From the NCBI GenBank assembly GCA_050246015.1, contig JBFWWU010000001.1:62001-126000 (forward strand): 64,000 bases of DNA, read 5' to 3'. Positions within the stretch are counted from its first letter, which is position 1. The number at the start of each line of letters is the position of its first letter. The notes under the pieces are model-generated. The model was not told the origin of the DNA. It made no database searches and saw nothing but the letters and a program-made list of their open reading frames with translations. A program made the position numbers and the translations under genes. Shown piece after piece: positions 48,879-58,498 of this stretch. The DNA comes from JTS-AC122 sp050246015. GTDB taxonomy: Bacteria; Planctomycetota; Phycisphaerae; Phycisphaerales; UBA1924.

Positions 48879-50321
48879 ATGTCAGCGGACCAACCCCAAG
48901 CGCGGGAATCACTTGAAGCGTCCAGCGCATTCCGGGCGGCGGTGCTCCGGAACGAGGCCCGGCGCGCGTATGTGGTCGTGGTCATTGTCCTGGTGATCTT
49001 TGTGTCGCTGGTCGTTCTGGGCGGCGCGCCGGATTCGACACCGGATGTGATCATTCACGTGGGGCTCGCCGCCGCGGGCGCGCTGCTGCTGGTGCAGGGG
49101 GCGGTCATCTGGGAGGTGCGCCGGGCGCGGCGTCGAGAACGTGCCGGGGGCCACGGGGAGTTTCCGCTGTGGTTCGCGGCGGCGACGGTGATCCTGGAAA
49201 GCCTGGTCCCGACGGCGGCGATCCTGGCGCACATCCGGATCGGGGTGATCGGGCCGTACGCGGCGCTGAGCGCGCCGCCCGTACTGGTATACGGGCTGCT
49301 GTGCGGGCTGACGACACTTCGGCTGCGGCCGTGGCTGTGCATGCTGTCGGGCACGGTGGCGGCGGCCGGGTATGTTGCGATGGTCGCGTACGTCGAGTGG
49401 GGCGTTCACGCGATAGCGGCCAAAGGGAGCCTGGATCCGGCCGGGTACGTGATGATGCCGATGCTGATCTTCGCGAGCGGCGTGGGGGCGGCGTGGGTGG
49501 CGAAGGAAATCCGGACGTATGTGAGCGCGGCGCTTCGGGAAGCGCGGACGCGGGCGCATGCCGAGCGGCTGGAGCGGGATATCGAGGTCGCGCGTTCCAT
49601 CCAGCAGGCGCTGCTCCCGCGCCGCGCCCCGAGCGTGCGGGGGTTCGACATCGCGGGATGGAATCGGCCCGCGGACGAGACGGGCGGGGACTACTTCGAT
49701 TGGCAGCAGGTGTCGGATGGCGAGGGGTCTGAGCGATGGATCATCACGCTGGCGGACGTGTGCGGACACGGCATCGGTCCGGCGCTGGTGACGGCGGCGT
49801 GCCGGGCGTATGTCCGGGCCAGCGCGACGCACCATGCCGACCTTGAATCGCTTGCGACGCGCATCAACCGGCTACTGTCGGAGGACTTGCCGGATGGGCG
49901 GTTCGTGACGATGGCGAGCGTGCTGCTGAATCCGCCTGACGGGCGGGTGGCGCTGCTGTCGGCCGGGCACGGGCCGATCGTGCTGTATGTGAAATCGACG
50001 GGCCGGCTGACGGACGTGCTGCCGCGGGATGTACCGCTGGCGATCGTGCCGGAGCAGGAGTTCGGACCGGCGGAGTTGTTTGGCATGGAAGCGGGCGACG
50101 TGCTGGCGCTGGTGACGGACGGGTTCGTGGAGTGGTGCCGGCAGGCGGGCGGAGCGCGGCGTGAGGCATTCGGGATTGATCGGCTGCGAGAATCGCTATC
50201 GCGGCACGCGGGGTTACGGGCGGAAGAGATCATCCGGGCGGTGGCGGACGATGTGCGGGCGTTCGCCGGGGGCGATGCGCAGCAGGACGACCTGACCATG
50301 GTGATCATCAAGCGGACGTAG
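48879..50321 (+). CDS. Membrane-anchored SpoIIE-type serine phosphatase
   Basis: A 480-residue protein. The N-terminal ~235 residues hold about six membrane helices (AYVVVVIVLVIFVSLVVLGG, VIIHVGLAAAGALLLVQGAV and others). A coiled-coil linker (~240-255) leads to the PP2C/SpoIIE phosphatase domain: IQQALLPRRAPSVRGFDIAG, the metal-binding ETGGDYFDW, DVCGHGIGPAL, LLSAGHGP, LVTDGFVEW and a closing QQDDLTMVIIKR. RsbU/SpoIIE-type phosphatases act on anti-anti-sigma (STAS) proteins. No STAS or RsbW kinase gene is nearby. The sensed signal is probably membrane-related. Confidence 0.93.
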   Translation: MSADQPQARESLEASSAFRAAVLRNEARRAYVVVVIVLVIFVSLVVLGGAPDSTPDVIIHVGLAAAGALLLVQGAVIWEVRRARRRERAGGHGEFPLWFAAATVILESLVPTAAILAHIRIGVIGPYAALSAPPVLVYGLLCGLTTLRLRPWLCMLSGTVAAAGYVAMVAYVEWGVHAIAAKGSLDPAGYVMMPMLIFASGVGAAWVAKEIRTYVSAALREARTRAHAERLERDIEVARSIQQALLPRRAPSVRGFDIAGWNRPADETGGDYFDWQQVSDGEGSERWIITLADVCGHGIGPALVTAACRAYVRASATHHADLESLATRINRLLSEDLPDGRFVTMASVLLNPPDGRVALLSAGHGPIVLYVKSTGRLTDVLPRDVPLAIVPEQEFGPAELFGMEAGDVLALVTDGFVEWCRQAGGARREAFGIDRLRESLSRHAGLRAEEIIRAVADDVRAFAGGDAQQDDLTMVIIKRT

Positions 50322-50327
50322 GGCGGC

Positions 50328-52043
50328 TCAGCGGGCGCGCGGGGCGGGGGTGATGCCGCGGAGCCGGAGCGCCGCCTCGGCGACTTCGCGGTCATCGAAG
50401 TGGCGAGTGATGGTGCGTATCGCGCGGCCGTGGGAGTCTACGGGGCCGGCCGGGAGGATCTGGTAGTCTTCGTGCCCTTTTCCGGCGATGAGCACGACGT
50501 CGCCCGCGCGGGCGCTTCGGATGATCCTGACGATGGCGCGCTCGCGATCGGGCTCGACGATCAAACGGGCGGAGTCGAGATCGCTGGGAGGCGTGCCCGC
50601 GCCGCCGGGGATGCCCGAGAGGATCTCTCGGATGATGGACATGGGATCCTCGGTGCGCGGATTGTCGGAGGTGAGGCAGACGCGGTCGGCGAGTTCCCAG
50701 GCGACGGCGCCCATGCGTGGGCGCTTGGTCGCGTCGCGGTCGCCGCCGCAACCAAACACGACGGTCAGGGCGGGACCGGAACCGGCAGAGGGATCGGCGC
50801 TGCGCATGGCGTCGCGCAGAACGCGGAGGACGGTTCGCAGGGCGTCGTCGGAGTGGGCGTAGTCAACGTAGACGGAGATGGGGTCGGCAGGCGAGGTGAG
50901 GCACTGAAGACGGCCCGGTGGCGCGGCGCAGCGGGCGACGGCGCGGAGGAGGTCGGCGGGCGTGCGCAGCGGGCCGGGGCGGGCGGCGCTTGCGAGGGCC
51001 GGCTTGCGGATGGCGCCCGAGACAACGGCGGCGGCGGCGCTGGCCGCCTGAAGGGCGTTCATGACATTGTGTTGGCCGACGAGTGGGACGCGCATGTCGG
51101 CTGCGTCCGCCGTGCCCAGCCACGGCGCGGTGACGCGCAGATCGGAGCCGAAGCGGTCGGTCCGCTGGACGATCGCGCGGATTGACTCGGCGGATTGTCC
51201 GAGGCCGAGCGGGGCGCCGGTCGAGCGTCCCGGGGCGGCGATCGAGGTCTGCCAGATGGCGGCGCGGGAGTGACGGATCATGCGGGCGCTGGCGGGATCG
51301 TCGGCGTTGACGATGGCGACGCCGCCCTGATCGGCGCCGGGGAGCATGGTGAAGAGCATGGCCTTGGCGTCGGCGTAGGCGTCCATGGTCTTGTGGTAGT
51401 CAAGGTGATCACCGGTCAGATTGGTGAAGACGCCGACGTCGAAGTTCAGCGTGCCGACCCGGTGCTGGTGCAGGGAATGACTTGATACTTCGAGCACGGC
51501 GGCGCGGCAGCCGGCCTCGAGCATGCGGGCGAGCGTGCGGCTGAGTTCGAGGGCGGGCGGGGTGGTCATGGACGCGGGTGCCATTTCGGCGCCGTCGTCG
51601 ATCGCGACGGTGCCGATGAGTCCGCAGCGGATGCCCAGGGAGTTGAGGATTTGGTGGACCAGGTATGTGATGGTGGTTTTGCCGTTGGTGCCAGTGACAC
51701 CGACCAGAGCGAGCCTGGAGGAGGGGGAGCCGTAGAAGCGTTCGGCGACCTGGGCCATGGCGAACGAGAGGTTCTTGGCGAGCAGGCACGGGGAGCGTGG
51801 GGTGAGGAAGGTCGCGGCGTCGGGCGAGTCCTGGAGGAGAATGGCGGCGGCGCCGGCCTTGATGGCATCGGGGATGAAGGCGCGGCCGTCGGCCTTTTCA
51901 CCGGGCCGCGCGATGTACAACGAGCCGGGGAGAACGGTGCGGCTGTCCTCGGTGAGGTCGCAGATGCGTCCATCGAGCCAGGTCGGCGGAATGGGCGCCG
52001 CGGGGCGGATGTCGAAGCCGTTGATGAGGTCGCCGAGCCGCAT
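50328..52043 (-). CDS. murE: UDP-MurNAc-tripeptide synthetase (meso-DAP type)
   Basis: A 571-residue Mur ligase that adds meso-diaminopimelate to UDP-MurNAc-dipeptide. Domain 1 has DSRTVLPGSLYIARPGEKAD; the ATP site is GVTGTNGKTT; NLTGDHLDYHKTM holds the carbamylated-Lys region; the C-terminal domain has VYVDYAHSDDALRTVL, VVFGCGGDRDATKRPRM and the DAP-selecting TSDNPRTEDP. It is ~70 residues longer than E. coli MurE, with insertions (e.g. SAARPGPLRTPADLLRAVAR). It is a single mur gene, apart from any dcw cluster. Its presence supports a peptidoglycan wall. Confidence 0.96.
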   Translation of the reverse strand: MRLGDLINGFDIRPAAPIPPTWLDGRICDLTEDSRTVLPGSLYIARPGEKADGRAFIPDAIKAGAAAILLQDSPDAATFLTPRSPCLLAKNLSFAMAQVAERFYGSPSSRLALVGVTGTNGKTTITYLVHQILNSLGIRCGLIGTVAIDDGAEMAPASMTTPPALELSRTLARMLEAGCRAAVLEVSSHSLHQHRVGTLNFDVGVFTNLTGDHLDYHKTMDAYADAKAMLFTMLPGADQGGVAIVNADDPASARMIRHSRAAIWQTSIAAPGRSTGAPLGLGQSAESIRAIVQRTDRFGSDLRVTAPWLGTADAADMRVPLVGQHNVMNALQAASAAAAVVSGAIRKPALASAARPGPLRTPADLLRAVARCAAPPGRLQCLTSPADPISVYVDYAHSDDALRTVLRVLRDAMRSADPSAGSGPALTVVFGCGGDRDATKRPRMGAVAWELADRVCLTSDNPRTEDPMSIIREILSGIPGGAGTPPSDLDSARLIVEPDRERAIVRIIRSARAGDVVLIAGKGHEDYQILPAGPVDSHGRAIRTITRHFDDREVAEAALRLRGITPAPRAR

Positions 52044-52195
52044 GGGAACCTGCCGCTGATGCGAAGTGAGAGGGTGTGAGGAGCGTACGCGCGGGATGGG
52101 CAGGAGTTGCGCGGCGGTCAAGTGAGTGCGCGGATCTCCCGATAACGAGGTGCGGGCGCGCGTATCATCGCCGCCTATCCCCCGGAGGCTGCAAG

Positions 52196-53401
52196 ATGAA
52201 ATCGGTGCTCGTCCTGGGCGGCGGCAAAGTTGGCAAGTCCGTCGCGGAACTGTTCCTGGCGTGTGGACGCGGGGAGTACAAGGTCACACTCGCGGATCGC
52301 GAGGCGGCGAACCTGCGCGAAGCCGAGGCGAACATCAACCGGCTGCGCGGGCTCGTGAGGCACCCGACGGAGTTCGCGGCGCACCGGCTGGACGCGGCGG
52401 ACCCGATCGCGGTGCGCGAAGCGCTCCGCGGGCACGACTACGTGGTGTGCATGCTCCCTTTTGACCTGGTGGCCGGGATCGCGGACGCGGCGAACGAACT
52501 GGGCGTGCACTACTTTGACGTCACGGAGGACGTGGAGACGACCGATCGGGTGCGAGAGATCGCGCAGAGCGGGCGGGCGAAGGTGGCGCTGGTGCCACAG
52601 TGCGGGCTGGCGCCCGGGTATATCGCGATCGCGGCGCACGACATCGCGCGAGAGTTCACGCACGTGCATGACCTGACGCTGCGGGTCGGCGCGCTGCCGC
52701 AGTATCCGACCAACGCGCTGAAGTACAACGTCACGTGGTCGGTGGCGGGGGTGGTGAACGAGTATTGCGAGCCGTGCAACGTGATGCTCGACGGGAGCAT
52801 GGTAAAGGTGCCGGCGCTGGAAGGACTGGAGAACTTTTCATTCGAGGGGGTGGAGTACGAAGCGTTCTATACATCCGGGGGCGTAGGAACGCTGGTGGAA
52901 ACGCTGGTGAACGCGAAGAAGACCGGGAGCGAGACGAAGATCGCGTACAAGACGATCCGCTATCCCGGGCACCGCGACCTGATGAAGTTTTTGCTGCAGG
53001 ATCTGAGGCTGAACGTTGAGCACGCGGACGCGGGGCGCGGCGGGAAGGTGTTCGACCGCAAACTGGCGATGGATCTATTGGATCATGCGCTGCCGCGGAC
53101 GCTGCAGGATGTCGTGGTGATCTTCATCAACTGCATCGGGATGAAGGAGGGGATACGGCAGCAGGTGAACTTTCAGCGCTCGATCCGTGCGACGAACATG
53201 TTCGGGCGTGTGTGGCCGGCGATCGAACTGACGACCGCGGCGGGGGTGTGCGCGATGGTGGAACTGCACCGGACCGGGGCGGTGCCGGCGACCGGGCTGG
53301 TGAAGCAGGAAGGGTGCTCGCTGGAGAGTTTCAACCGGACGCTGTTTGGGATGGCGTACGAGAGGCCCGACGAGATCGAGCGGGCGGTGCTGGGGCGCTA
53401 G
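52196..53401 (+). CDS. Saccharopine dehydrogenase-like oxidoreductase
   Basis: A 401-residue NAD(P)-dependent protein. The N-terminal Rossmann motif is VLVLGGGKVGKSVAELF; DYVVCMLPF, YFDVTED and VPQCGLAPGYIAIAA are family motifs of saccharopine reductase/Lys1-like proteins. The C-terminal domain has LRVGALPQYPTNALKYNVTW and YTSGGVGTLVETL. CGGAGG precedes the ATG at 52196. The group includes lysine-pathway and polyamine (carboxynorspermidine) dehydrogenases, and this one cannot be assigned a substrate. It is divergent from murE and 46 bp upstream of the HpnE-like gene. Confidence 0.88.
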   Translation: MKSVLVLGGGKVGKSVAELFLACGRGEYKVTLADREAANLREAEANINRLRGLVRHPTEFAAHRLDAADPIAVREALRGHDYVVCMLPFDLVAGIADAANELGVHYFDVTEDVETTDRVREIAQSGRAKVALVPQCGLAPGYIAIAAHDIAREFTHVHDLTLRVGALPQYPTNALKYNVTWSVAGVVNEYCEPCNVMLDGSMVKVPALEGLENFSFEGVEYEAFYTSGGVGTLVETLVNAKKTGSETKIAYKTIRYPGHRDLMKFLLQDLRLNVEHADAGRGGKVFDRKLAMDLLDHALPRTLQDVVVIFINCIGMKEGIRQQVNFQRSIRATNMFGRVWPAIELTTAAGVCAMVELHRTGAVPATGLVKQEGCSLESFNRTLFGMAYERPDEIERAVLGR

Positions 53402-53447
53402 CAGTGGTGGCGGCGCGACGATGGGGCGGGGGCAATAATCCGCCCGC

Positions 53448-54833
53448 ATGAATGATCGGCGACAACCAGCGAGTTCCGCGATCGTGGTCGGCGCCGGCCT
53501 GGCCGGGATTGCCGTGGCGATCCGGCTGGCCGAGGCGGGTGTTCGCGTCACGCTGCTGGAAACGCGGAAGAAACTGGGCGGAAGGGCCACGTCGTTCGCG
53601 GATGTCCGATCGGGGGAGGTGCTGGACAACTGCCAGCATGTCGTGCTCGGCTGCTGCACCAACTACCTGGACCTGCTCAGGCGTCTGGGCTCGCTCGGGT
53701 CGATCGAGTGGCATGATGAGCAGTACTGGATCGAGTCGGGGGGTCGGACGAGCGTCATCCGCCCGTGCCTGCTGCCCGCGCCGCTGCACTTTGCCGTCGC
53801 GACGGCGCGCGCCGCGTTCCTCTCTCGCGCGGATGTGCTGGCGCTGATCCGCATCGGGCCCGCGCTGCTGCGCGCCGACCGCGCGCGGCATGCCGGGGAC
53901 ACGTTCGGCGAGTTCCTGCGCCGGCATGGGCAGACCGAAACGGTGATCCGCCGGTTCTGGTCGCCGATCGTCGTCAGCGCGTGCAACCTCGACGTGGAAC
54001 GTGTGTCGGCGAGCGCGGCGCTGCACGTATTCCAGGAAGGGTTTCTGGGGAGTCCGGTCGCGGCCCGGATCGGGGTGCCGAGCGTCCCGCTTGCGGCGCT
54101 CTATGAACAGGTCGAGCCGATGCTGGGGCGGCGGGGCGGACGAGTGCTGCTGGGGGCCGCGGCCGAGCGGATCGACGAACGAGGGGTGACGACGACGGAC
54201 GGGCGGCGCTTCGACGCCGACGGCTCGACGCGGATCATCTGCGCGGTACCCGTGGAGCGGGTGAACCGCGTGATCGCGCCGGAGATCCAGGCGAGGGATC
54301 CGCGCTTCCCCCCACTGTCGGGATTCACGCACAGTCCGATCCTGGGCGTGCATCTGCGGTTTGACCGGCCCGTGCTGGCGACGCCGCACGCGGTGCTCGT
54401 GGATCGCGCGACGCAGTGGCTGTTCCGCAAGGACGAGGCCGGTCGATACGTGCACGCGGTCATCAGCGCGGCGGACGACTGGATGGAGTTGAGCGAAGGG
54501 GACATCGCGGGGCGAGTGACGGCGGATATCAACGCCTGTCTCGTGGGGTCGCGGGGCGCGAGGCTCACCATGGCCCGCGCGGTGAAGGAGAAACTGGCGA
54601 CGTTCGCTCCCGTGCCCGGCGTGGATGTCGCCAGACCGCCGCCCGCCCACGAGGCGAGTTCGATCCTTCTCGCGGGCGATTACACGGATACCGGGTGGCC
54701 CGCGACGATGGAAGGAGCAACGCGGAGCGGGTACGCGGCGGCGGCGGCGGCGCTAGGAGTAGAGCGCGATGAGATCGTGGTGAGGCCGGCATGCGCGGGA
54801 GCGCTCGCGCGAGCCCTGGGCCTGCGAACATGA
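53448..54833 (+). CDS. hpnE: FAD-dependent desaturase, hydroxysqualene dehydroxylase-like
   Basis: A 461-residue FAD enzyme. The dinucleotide fold is AIVVGAGLAGIAVAIRLAEA, then LLETRKKLGGRATSF. DNCQHVVLGCCTNYLDLLRR and WSPIVVSACNLDVERVSA are the HpnE-type signatures; the C-terminal FAD motif is LLAGDYTDTGWPATMEGATR. HpnE completes squalene synthesis with HpnC and HpnD, feeding hopanoids or sterols. Neither partner is in the window. Related phytoene desaturases share the fold, but the CNLD motif favours HpnE. Confidence 0.88.
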   Translation: MNDRRQPASSAIVVGAGLAGIAVAIRLAEAGVRVTLLETRKKLGGRATSFADVRSGEVLDNCQHVVLGCCTNYLDLLRRLGSLGSIEWHDEQYWIESGGRTSVIRPCLLPAPLHFAVATARAAFLSRADVLALIRIGPALLRADRARHAGDTFGEFLRRHGQTETVIRRFWSPIVVSACNLDVERVSASAALHVFQEGFLGSPVAARIGVPSVPLAALYEQVEPMLGRRGGRVLLGAAAERIDERGVTTTDGRRFDADGSTRIICAVPVERVNRVIAPEIQARDPRFPPLSGFTHSPILGVHLRFDRPVLATPHAVLVDRATQWLFRKDEAGRYVHAVISAADDWMELSEGDIAGRVTADINACLVGSRGARLTMARAVKEKLATFAPVPGVDVARPPPAHEASSILLAGDYTDTGWPATMEGATRSGYAAAAAALGVERDEIVVRPACAGALARALGLRT

Positions 54834-54924
54834 ATCATGCCACGACGGGTTCCGCCGATCGGAGCGCCACCATGTGCGGGGGCGAGCGCGAACGTAGTCG
54901 ATTCGTCGGCGTATTGAGCCGATA

Positions 54925-55551
54925 ATGACAGGGCTAGATCGGCGATTGGAGTCCGGCGTGAACAGACCGCTCAACAGAGTCGCGGCCGTGCTCGGGTGGA
55001 TAGTGCTCGTGTCGGGTGCGGCCGGGGTAGTCGCGTCGCTGACGAACACGATTCCCGGGGCAGGTTGGCGTCCGGTCTGGTTCATGTTCGGCTTTGAGAG
55101 CGTGGTCCTTGCGAGCGGCGTGATCAGCGTGATGCTGGGGCGAGGTCGCTTCGGCGCGGCGCCGCTGGGTCTGACCTGCGTCGCCGGGACCGTTCTGGTG
55201 GCGTCGGTGTTCGGCTTTCTCGGCGCCGGACGGCAGGTGTGGGGAGTGGGGCTGGAGCCGGTGCTGATTGGCCGCGTTGTCCTGGCGCTGGCGCTTGGCG
55301 CGGTCGCCGGCGCGGTCCGGCTTGAGGACCACCCGGGTGGCACCGGGCTGCTGATTCGCGGCGTGATCCTCGCGGCGCCTGCGCTGGCGATCCCGATCGT
55401 CGCGTACGCGATGCGAGCGTCGATTGCCTCGTGGCCGGCGCTGCTGTCGATTTCGCTTGCGATGGTCGCGTTCGTGGCGGTCGTTGGGTTCATCGCGGCG
55501 AGCCTGGATTGCCTGATCCGAGCGTTCTCGGGGCCGAACGCGGCGGCGTAG
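54925..55551 (+). CDS. Hypothetical six-helix membrane protein
   Basis: A 208-residue hydrophobic protein with about six membrane helices (AAVLGWIVLVSGAAGVVASL, VWFMFGFESVVLASGVISVM, LTCVAGTVLVASVFGFLGAG and three more). No family is recognised. Gly/Ala/Val-rich composition is typical of small integral proteins here. Its last 62 bases overlap the end of the convergent HEAT-repeat gene, so the two mRNAs are partly antisense. A later GTG start (12 codons on) is possible. Confidence 0.65.
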   Translation: MTGLDRRLESGVNRPLNRVAAVLGWIVLVSGAAGVVASLTNTIPGAGWRPVWFMFGFESVVLASGVISVMLGRGRFGAAPLGLTCVAGTVLVASVFGFLGAGRQVWGVGLEPVLIGRVVLALALGAVAGAVRLEDHPGGTGLLIRGVILAAPALAIPIVAYAMRASIASWPALLSISLAMVAFVAVVGFIAASLDCLIRAFSGPNAAA

Positions 55552-57571
55552 GCGAGTCGCTCTCTCCGCGGCGCGGATCGAGGATCTTGAGCGCCTCGCG
55601 TGCGGCAATCTGCACGTCCGTGACAGGGTCGGTGAGCAGCCGACGAAGTTCGTCGCATGCGTACACGGCGGCGGGTCCGATCCTGGCCAGTTCAGTGGCC
55701 GCGCGGGCACGCAGATGCCATTCAGGGTCACTGAGCGCGGCAAGGAGTCCTCCGCGATACTCGTAGGGCTCGTCGCGCTCATAGCGTCCGAAGACGTTGA
55801 ACAGTTCGTAGCGGACCAGGCGGGCGGGCTCGCGCTGGTAGGCCGCGACGACTTCGGCGTGAACGAGTTTCGCGTGGCGCGGATATCGAGCCAGGGCTCG
55901 AGCGGCGGCCAATCGAATCGCCTCGGGCGCATCCGCGAGGCCGGCGAGCAGAATGGGAATCAGTGACGGCGCGGCGGTCCCGGCGGACGCAACGGCCTCG
56001 AATGCATCGATCCGATCCTGATCAATAGAAGAGCGGAGGGACTTCACGAGCGTGGGCGAGGGTGGATCTCCGAACGCCGCCAGTGCGCGGAGCCCGCGGG
56101 CTCGCGCCCACGGGTGCTGTTCGATGAATCGTTCGACCGCAGGGGCGATGGAGGGCGCCTGGTTCGATCTGCGGCCCAGTTCACGCAGAGCCCAGGCGCA
56201 GGTAGCGAAGTGCGGCGGGCTGGCTTCGAGTTCGGCAATGAGATACCCGGTGCTCTGATCGGTCGGGAGGATTGCATTGATCGCGGAGATGAAATAAAAG
56301 CGGGTGGTGGAAGGCGGCTCGTGGGCCCACGCATTGAGCAGCGCGGGAAGCGACTCGGCGGCGTCGGCGCGCAACCCGCGGAGACAGTTCGCGGCGGCGA
56401 TGCGCATGGACTCGGATGGATCGCCCAGCATCCTCTCGGCCAAAGGCCTGATGGCGGCGGGGTCACGGGTGGCGGGGCCCATGGGAACATCGGGCTCGAC
56501 ACGGACACTCAGGCGGTGCATGGACGCGAGCATGCTGAAGGCTTCGAGGCGGTCGGCATCGGCCCCGGCCTTGAGCGCCAGGTTTTCCAGGTGCCGCCTG
56601 ATCCCGGCGTGCGTCTTGGCGTGCGCGACTCCCAGATGCAGCGCGATGGCCCTGATCCGCGGCGAGGCATCTTGACTTAGTGCGCCACAGAAGACGTCGC
56701 CGACGGAGCGGGGAGCCGAGGGAAAGACCACGGCCAGCGTGCGCAGGGCGTCCGCGCGGAGTTCATCATCCGGTGCGTGCAGCGCCAGGCGCGCGAGCGA
56801 GTCCCTGAAGTAGCGGGCGCTGGGACCGAGACTCTGCACGACCGCGAGCGCCTGCTGCTGCTGCCAGGGCCGATCGCCGCGGAGCATGTCGTCGATCACG
56901 TCGAACGCGACGCGCGCGGGGGGCCCGAGTTGACCGAGCACGTCCATCGCGTGAAGGCCTCGCGCGACATCGGAGGCATCCGCCGGGTCCGCGGGGAGCG
57001 CCCCGAGCGGCGCGGGGAGTTGCTCGCTGATCCGCCGCAGCGGGAGAATCTGAGCGCGGCAGGCCCGAGCCAGCACGAGTTTGTCCCAGGTCGTCATGCC
57101 CGGGGGCAGGGAGTATGGCGGCGCCGTCGCGGGGCTGGAAAAGGGAAAACTCGGCACTGGGGCAGCGCCGGAAAGCGGCACGGGCCACGCGGCCTTGAAG
57201 CGAGCGTCCGCCTCGGATGAGAAGGGGTAGGTCGCGATTCGGAGGACGACCGGGGGGGTGTAGTGAATCCACGCGCCGGACCAGGCGAGCGGGGAGAGCC
57301 ACGTAGCCGCTCCGAGCAAGAGGAGCATGATGGAAAACATCAGCACGCGCCAGCGCCGGCGTGTGCGGAAGAGCCGGCGTTCGCGCCGCGCGGACTTGCC
57401 GCACTCCGGACATGTGATCCCGGGAACGAGGGCCATGTCGTACCAGCATGCGGGGCATCGACGGCGGCCGCGCGCCCGGTCGCCGCGGATGGACCATATC
57501 GTCAGGACGATCGCGACGAGCGCGAGCGTCCCGCCGGCGAGCCGCGCGAGCATGATCAGGTCGCTGGTCAT
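55490..57571 (-). CDS. Membrane-anchored HEAT-repeat protein with zinc ribbon
   Basis: A 693-residue protein. TM1 is ~6-27 (MLARLAGGTLALVAIVLTIW). A small zinc ribbon (CPACWYDM, then TCPECGK, ~39-58) lies on the loop; TM2 is ~76-98. The rest, ~180-690, is a long series of HEAT/PBS-lyase-like helical repeats (e.g. DELRADALRTLAVVFPSAP, ESMRIAAANCLRGLRADA, LRARAATELARIGPAA). HEAT arrays are protein-protein scaffolds. This layout, ribbon, helix and HEAT, is common in planctomycete genomes. The partner is unknown. Confidence 0.85.
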   Translation of the reverse strand: MTSDLIMLARLAGGTLALVAIVLTIWSIRGDRARGRRRCPACWYDMALVPGITCPECGKSARRERRLFRTRRRWRVLMFSIMLLLLGAATWLSPLAWSGAWIHYTPPVVLRIATYPFSSEADARFKAAWPVPLSGAAPVPSFPFSSPATAPPYSLPPGMTTWDKLVLARACRAQILPLRRISEQLPAPLGALPADPADASDVARGLHAMDVLGQLGPPARVAFDVIDDMLRGDRPWQQQQALAVVQSLGPSARYFRDSLARLALHAPDDELRADALRTLAVVFPSAPRSVGDVFCGALSQDASPRIRAIALHLGVAHAKTHAGIRRHLENLALKAGADADRLEAFSMLASMHRLSVRVEPDVPMGPATRDPAAIRPLAERMLGDPSESMRIAAANCLRGLRADAAESLPALLNAWAHEPPSTTRFYFISAINAILPTDQSTGYLIAELEASPPHFATCAWALRELGRRSNQAPSIAPAVERFIEQHPWARARGLRALAAFGDPPSPTLVKSLRSSIDQDRIDAFEAVASAGTAAPSLIPILLAGLADAPEAIRLAAARALARYPRHAKLVHAEVVAAYQREPARLVRYELFNVFGRYERDEPYEYRGGLLAALSDPEWHLRARAATELARIGPAAVYACDELRRLLTDPVTDVQIAAREALKILDPRRGESDSPTPPRSAPRTLGSGNPGSPR

Positions 57572-57849
57572 GAGTTGTATTGTCTACCGGCCGGAGCGGG
57601 AAAGGAGCATCGGCCGAAACGAGCCCTTCGTGATACGTGACCGGGCCGGCGATCTCGATGGAGTCGGCGGGGCGGGTACGTCCGAAAAGACGTGCGCCGG
57701 GAAGGGCGCTTGGATTCGCGGGTCGTTCGGATGGTGAGGGCGCCTGTCAACGCAATTGCGGGCTGGGTGCGGCGCAGATTTCGCCGATGCGACGCGGCAT
57801 GCCGATAGAACTTCCGCGACGCCTCGCGCGTCCGACAAGGAGTCTAGGC

Positions 57850-58107
57850 ATGCGGCGGAATTCGAGTGTGTTGACTGGCTTGTGCGCGCTGGTCGCGCTG
57901 GCGCTGTGCACGGTCGGCGGGTGCGCTTCGAGCGAAACCAGCGGATCGACGGCGGCATCGGCGTCGAGCGAGACCGCGCAGACGGCCAAGCCCCGGCGCA
58001 ATCGGCTCTGCTCGGGCGACTCGCTGGGCGAGAAGATCCTGCGGTCCGATCCGAGCCTGTCGGCGTCTGGCGCGCCGGCGGGGGGGTACGCCGCGGTATC
58101 GGAATAG
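57850..58107 (+). CDS. Small lipoprotein
   Basis: An 85-residue predicted lipoprotein. The signal peptide (MRRNSSVLTGLCALVALALC) ends in a TVGGC lipobox, so Cys ~25 would be lipidated. The rest is Ser/Ala-rich and unstructured, with a basic patch (KPRRNRLC) and a short conserved-looking LGEKILRSDPSL. AAGGAG precedes the ATG. Its function is unknown. Confidence 0.78.
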   Translation: MRRNSSVLTGLCALVALALCTVGGCASSETSGSTAASASSETAQTAKPRRNRLCSGDSLGEKILRSDPSLSASGAPAGGYAAVSE

Positions 58108-58114
58108 GGCTCCG

Positions 58115-58498
58115 TTACGAGCCGGTCGCGCGCTTGCGAGCCCGCGCCTTGGGCTCGACGTGTGCGCCGGCGTGGGCGTCGCTGTCGGACGGGTCGATTC
58201 GGCGAGCCTTAGGCTTTGCGGGCGCTTGGCCGGGCGTGTTCGCGGGCGGAGCAATCGGTGTGTCGTCGGCCGCATCGGCCGCGTAGAGGGCGATGATCTG
58301 GCGCTCCACCGCTTCGACGACGCCCTCGCGTTCGCTCGCGGGGACGACCAACAACGCGCCGATCCATCGCCGGCTCAGTTCGATCCCGCCGTGCCGAAGC
58401 AACTCAACCAGCATCCGGGCGTGGTCGTTGGGCGAGAGCGCCGGCGATTCGTCCGGCGTTTGAGGAATGGAGGTCAGCAGAGGCGTGGCCTGATCCAT
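58115..58498 (-). CDS. Hypothetical protein overlapping an XRE regulator
   Basis: A 127-residue protein of unknown function. Its first ~75 residues form helices (NDHARMLVELLRHGGIELSR and EREGVVEAVERQIIALYAAD); the rest is basic and disordered (AKPKARRIDPSDSD, KARARKRATGS). It overlaps the last 95 bp of the upstream XRE gene in another frame. An internal ATG at 58414 would cut the overlap to 11 bp and still keep the helical part, so either start is possible. Confidence 0.6.
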   Translation of the reverse strand: MDQATPLLTSIPQTPDESPALSPNDHARMLVELLRHGGIELSRRWIGALLVVPASEREGVVEAVERQIIALYAADAADDTPIAPPANTPGQAPAKPKARRIDPSDSDAHAGAHVEPKARARKRATGS

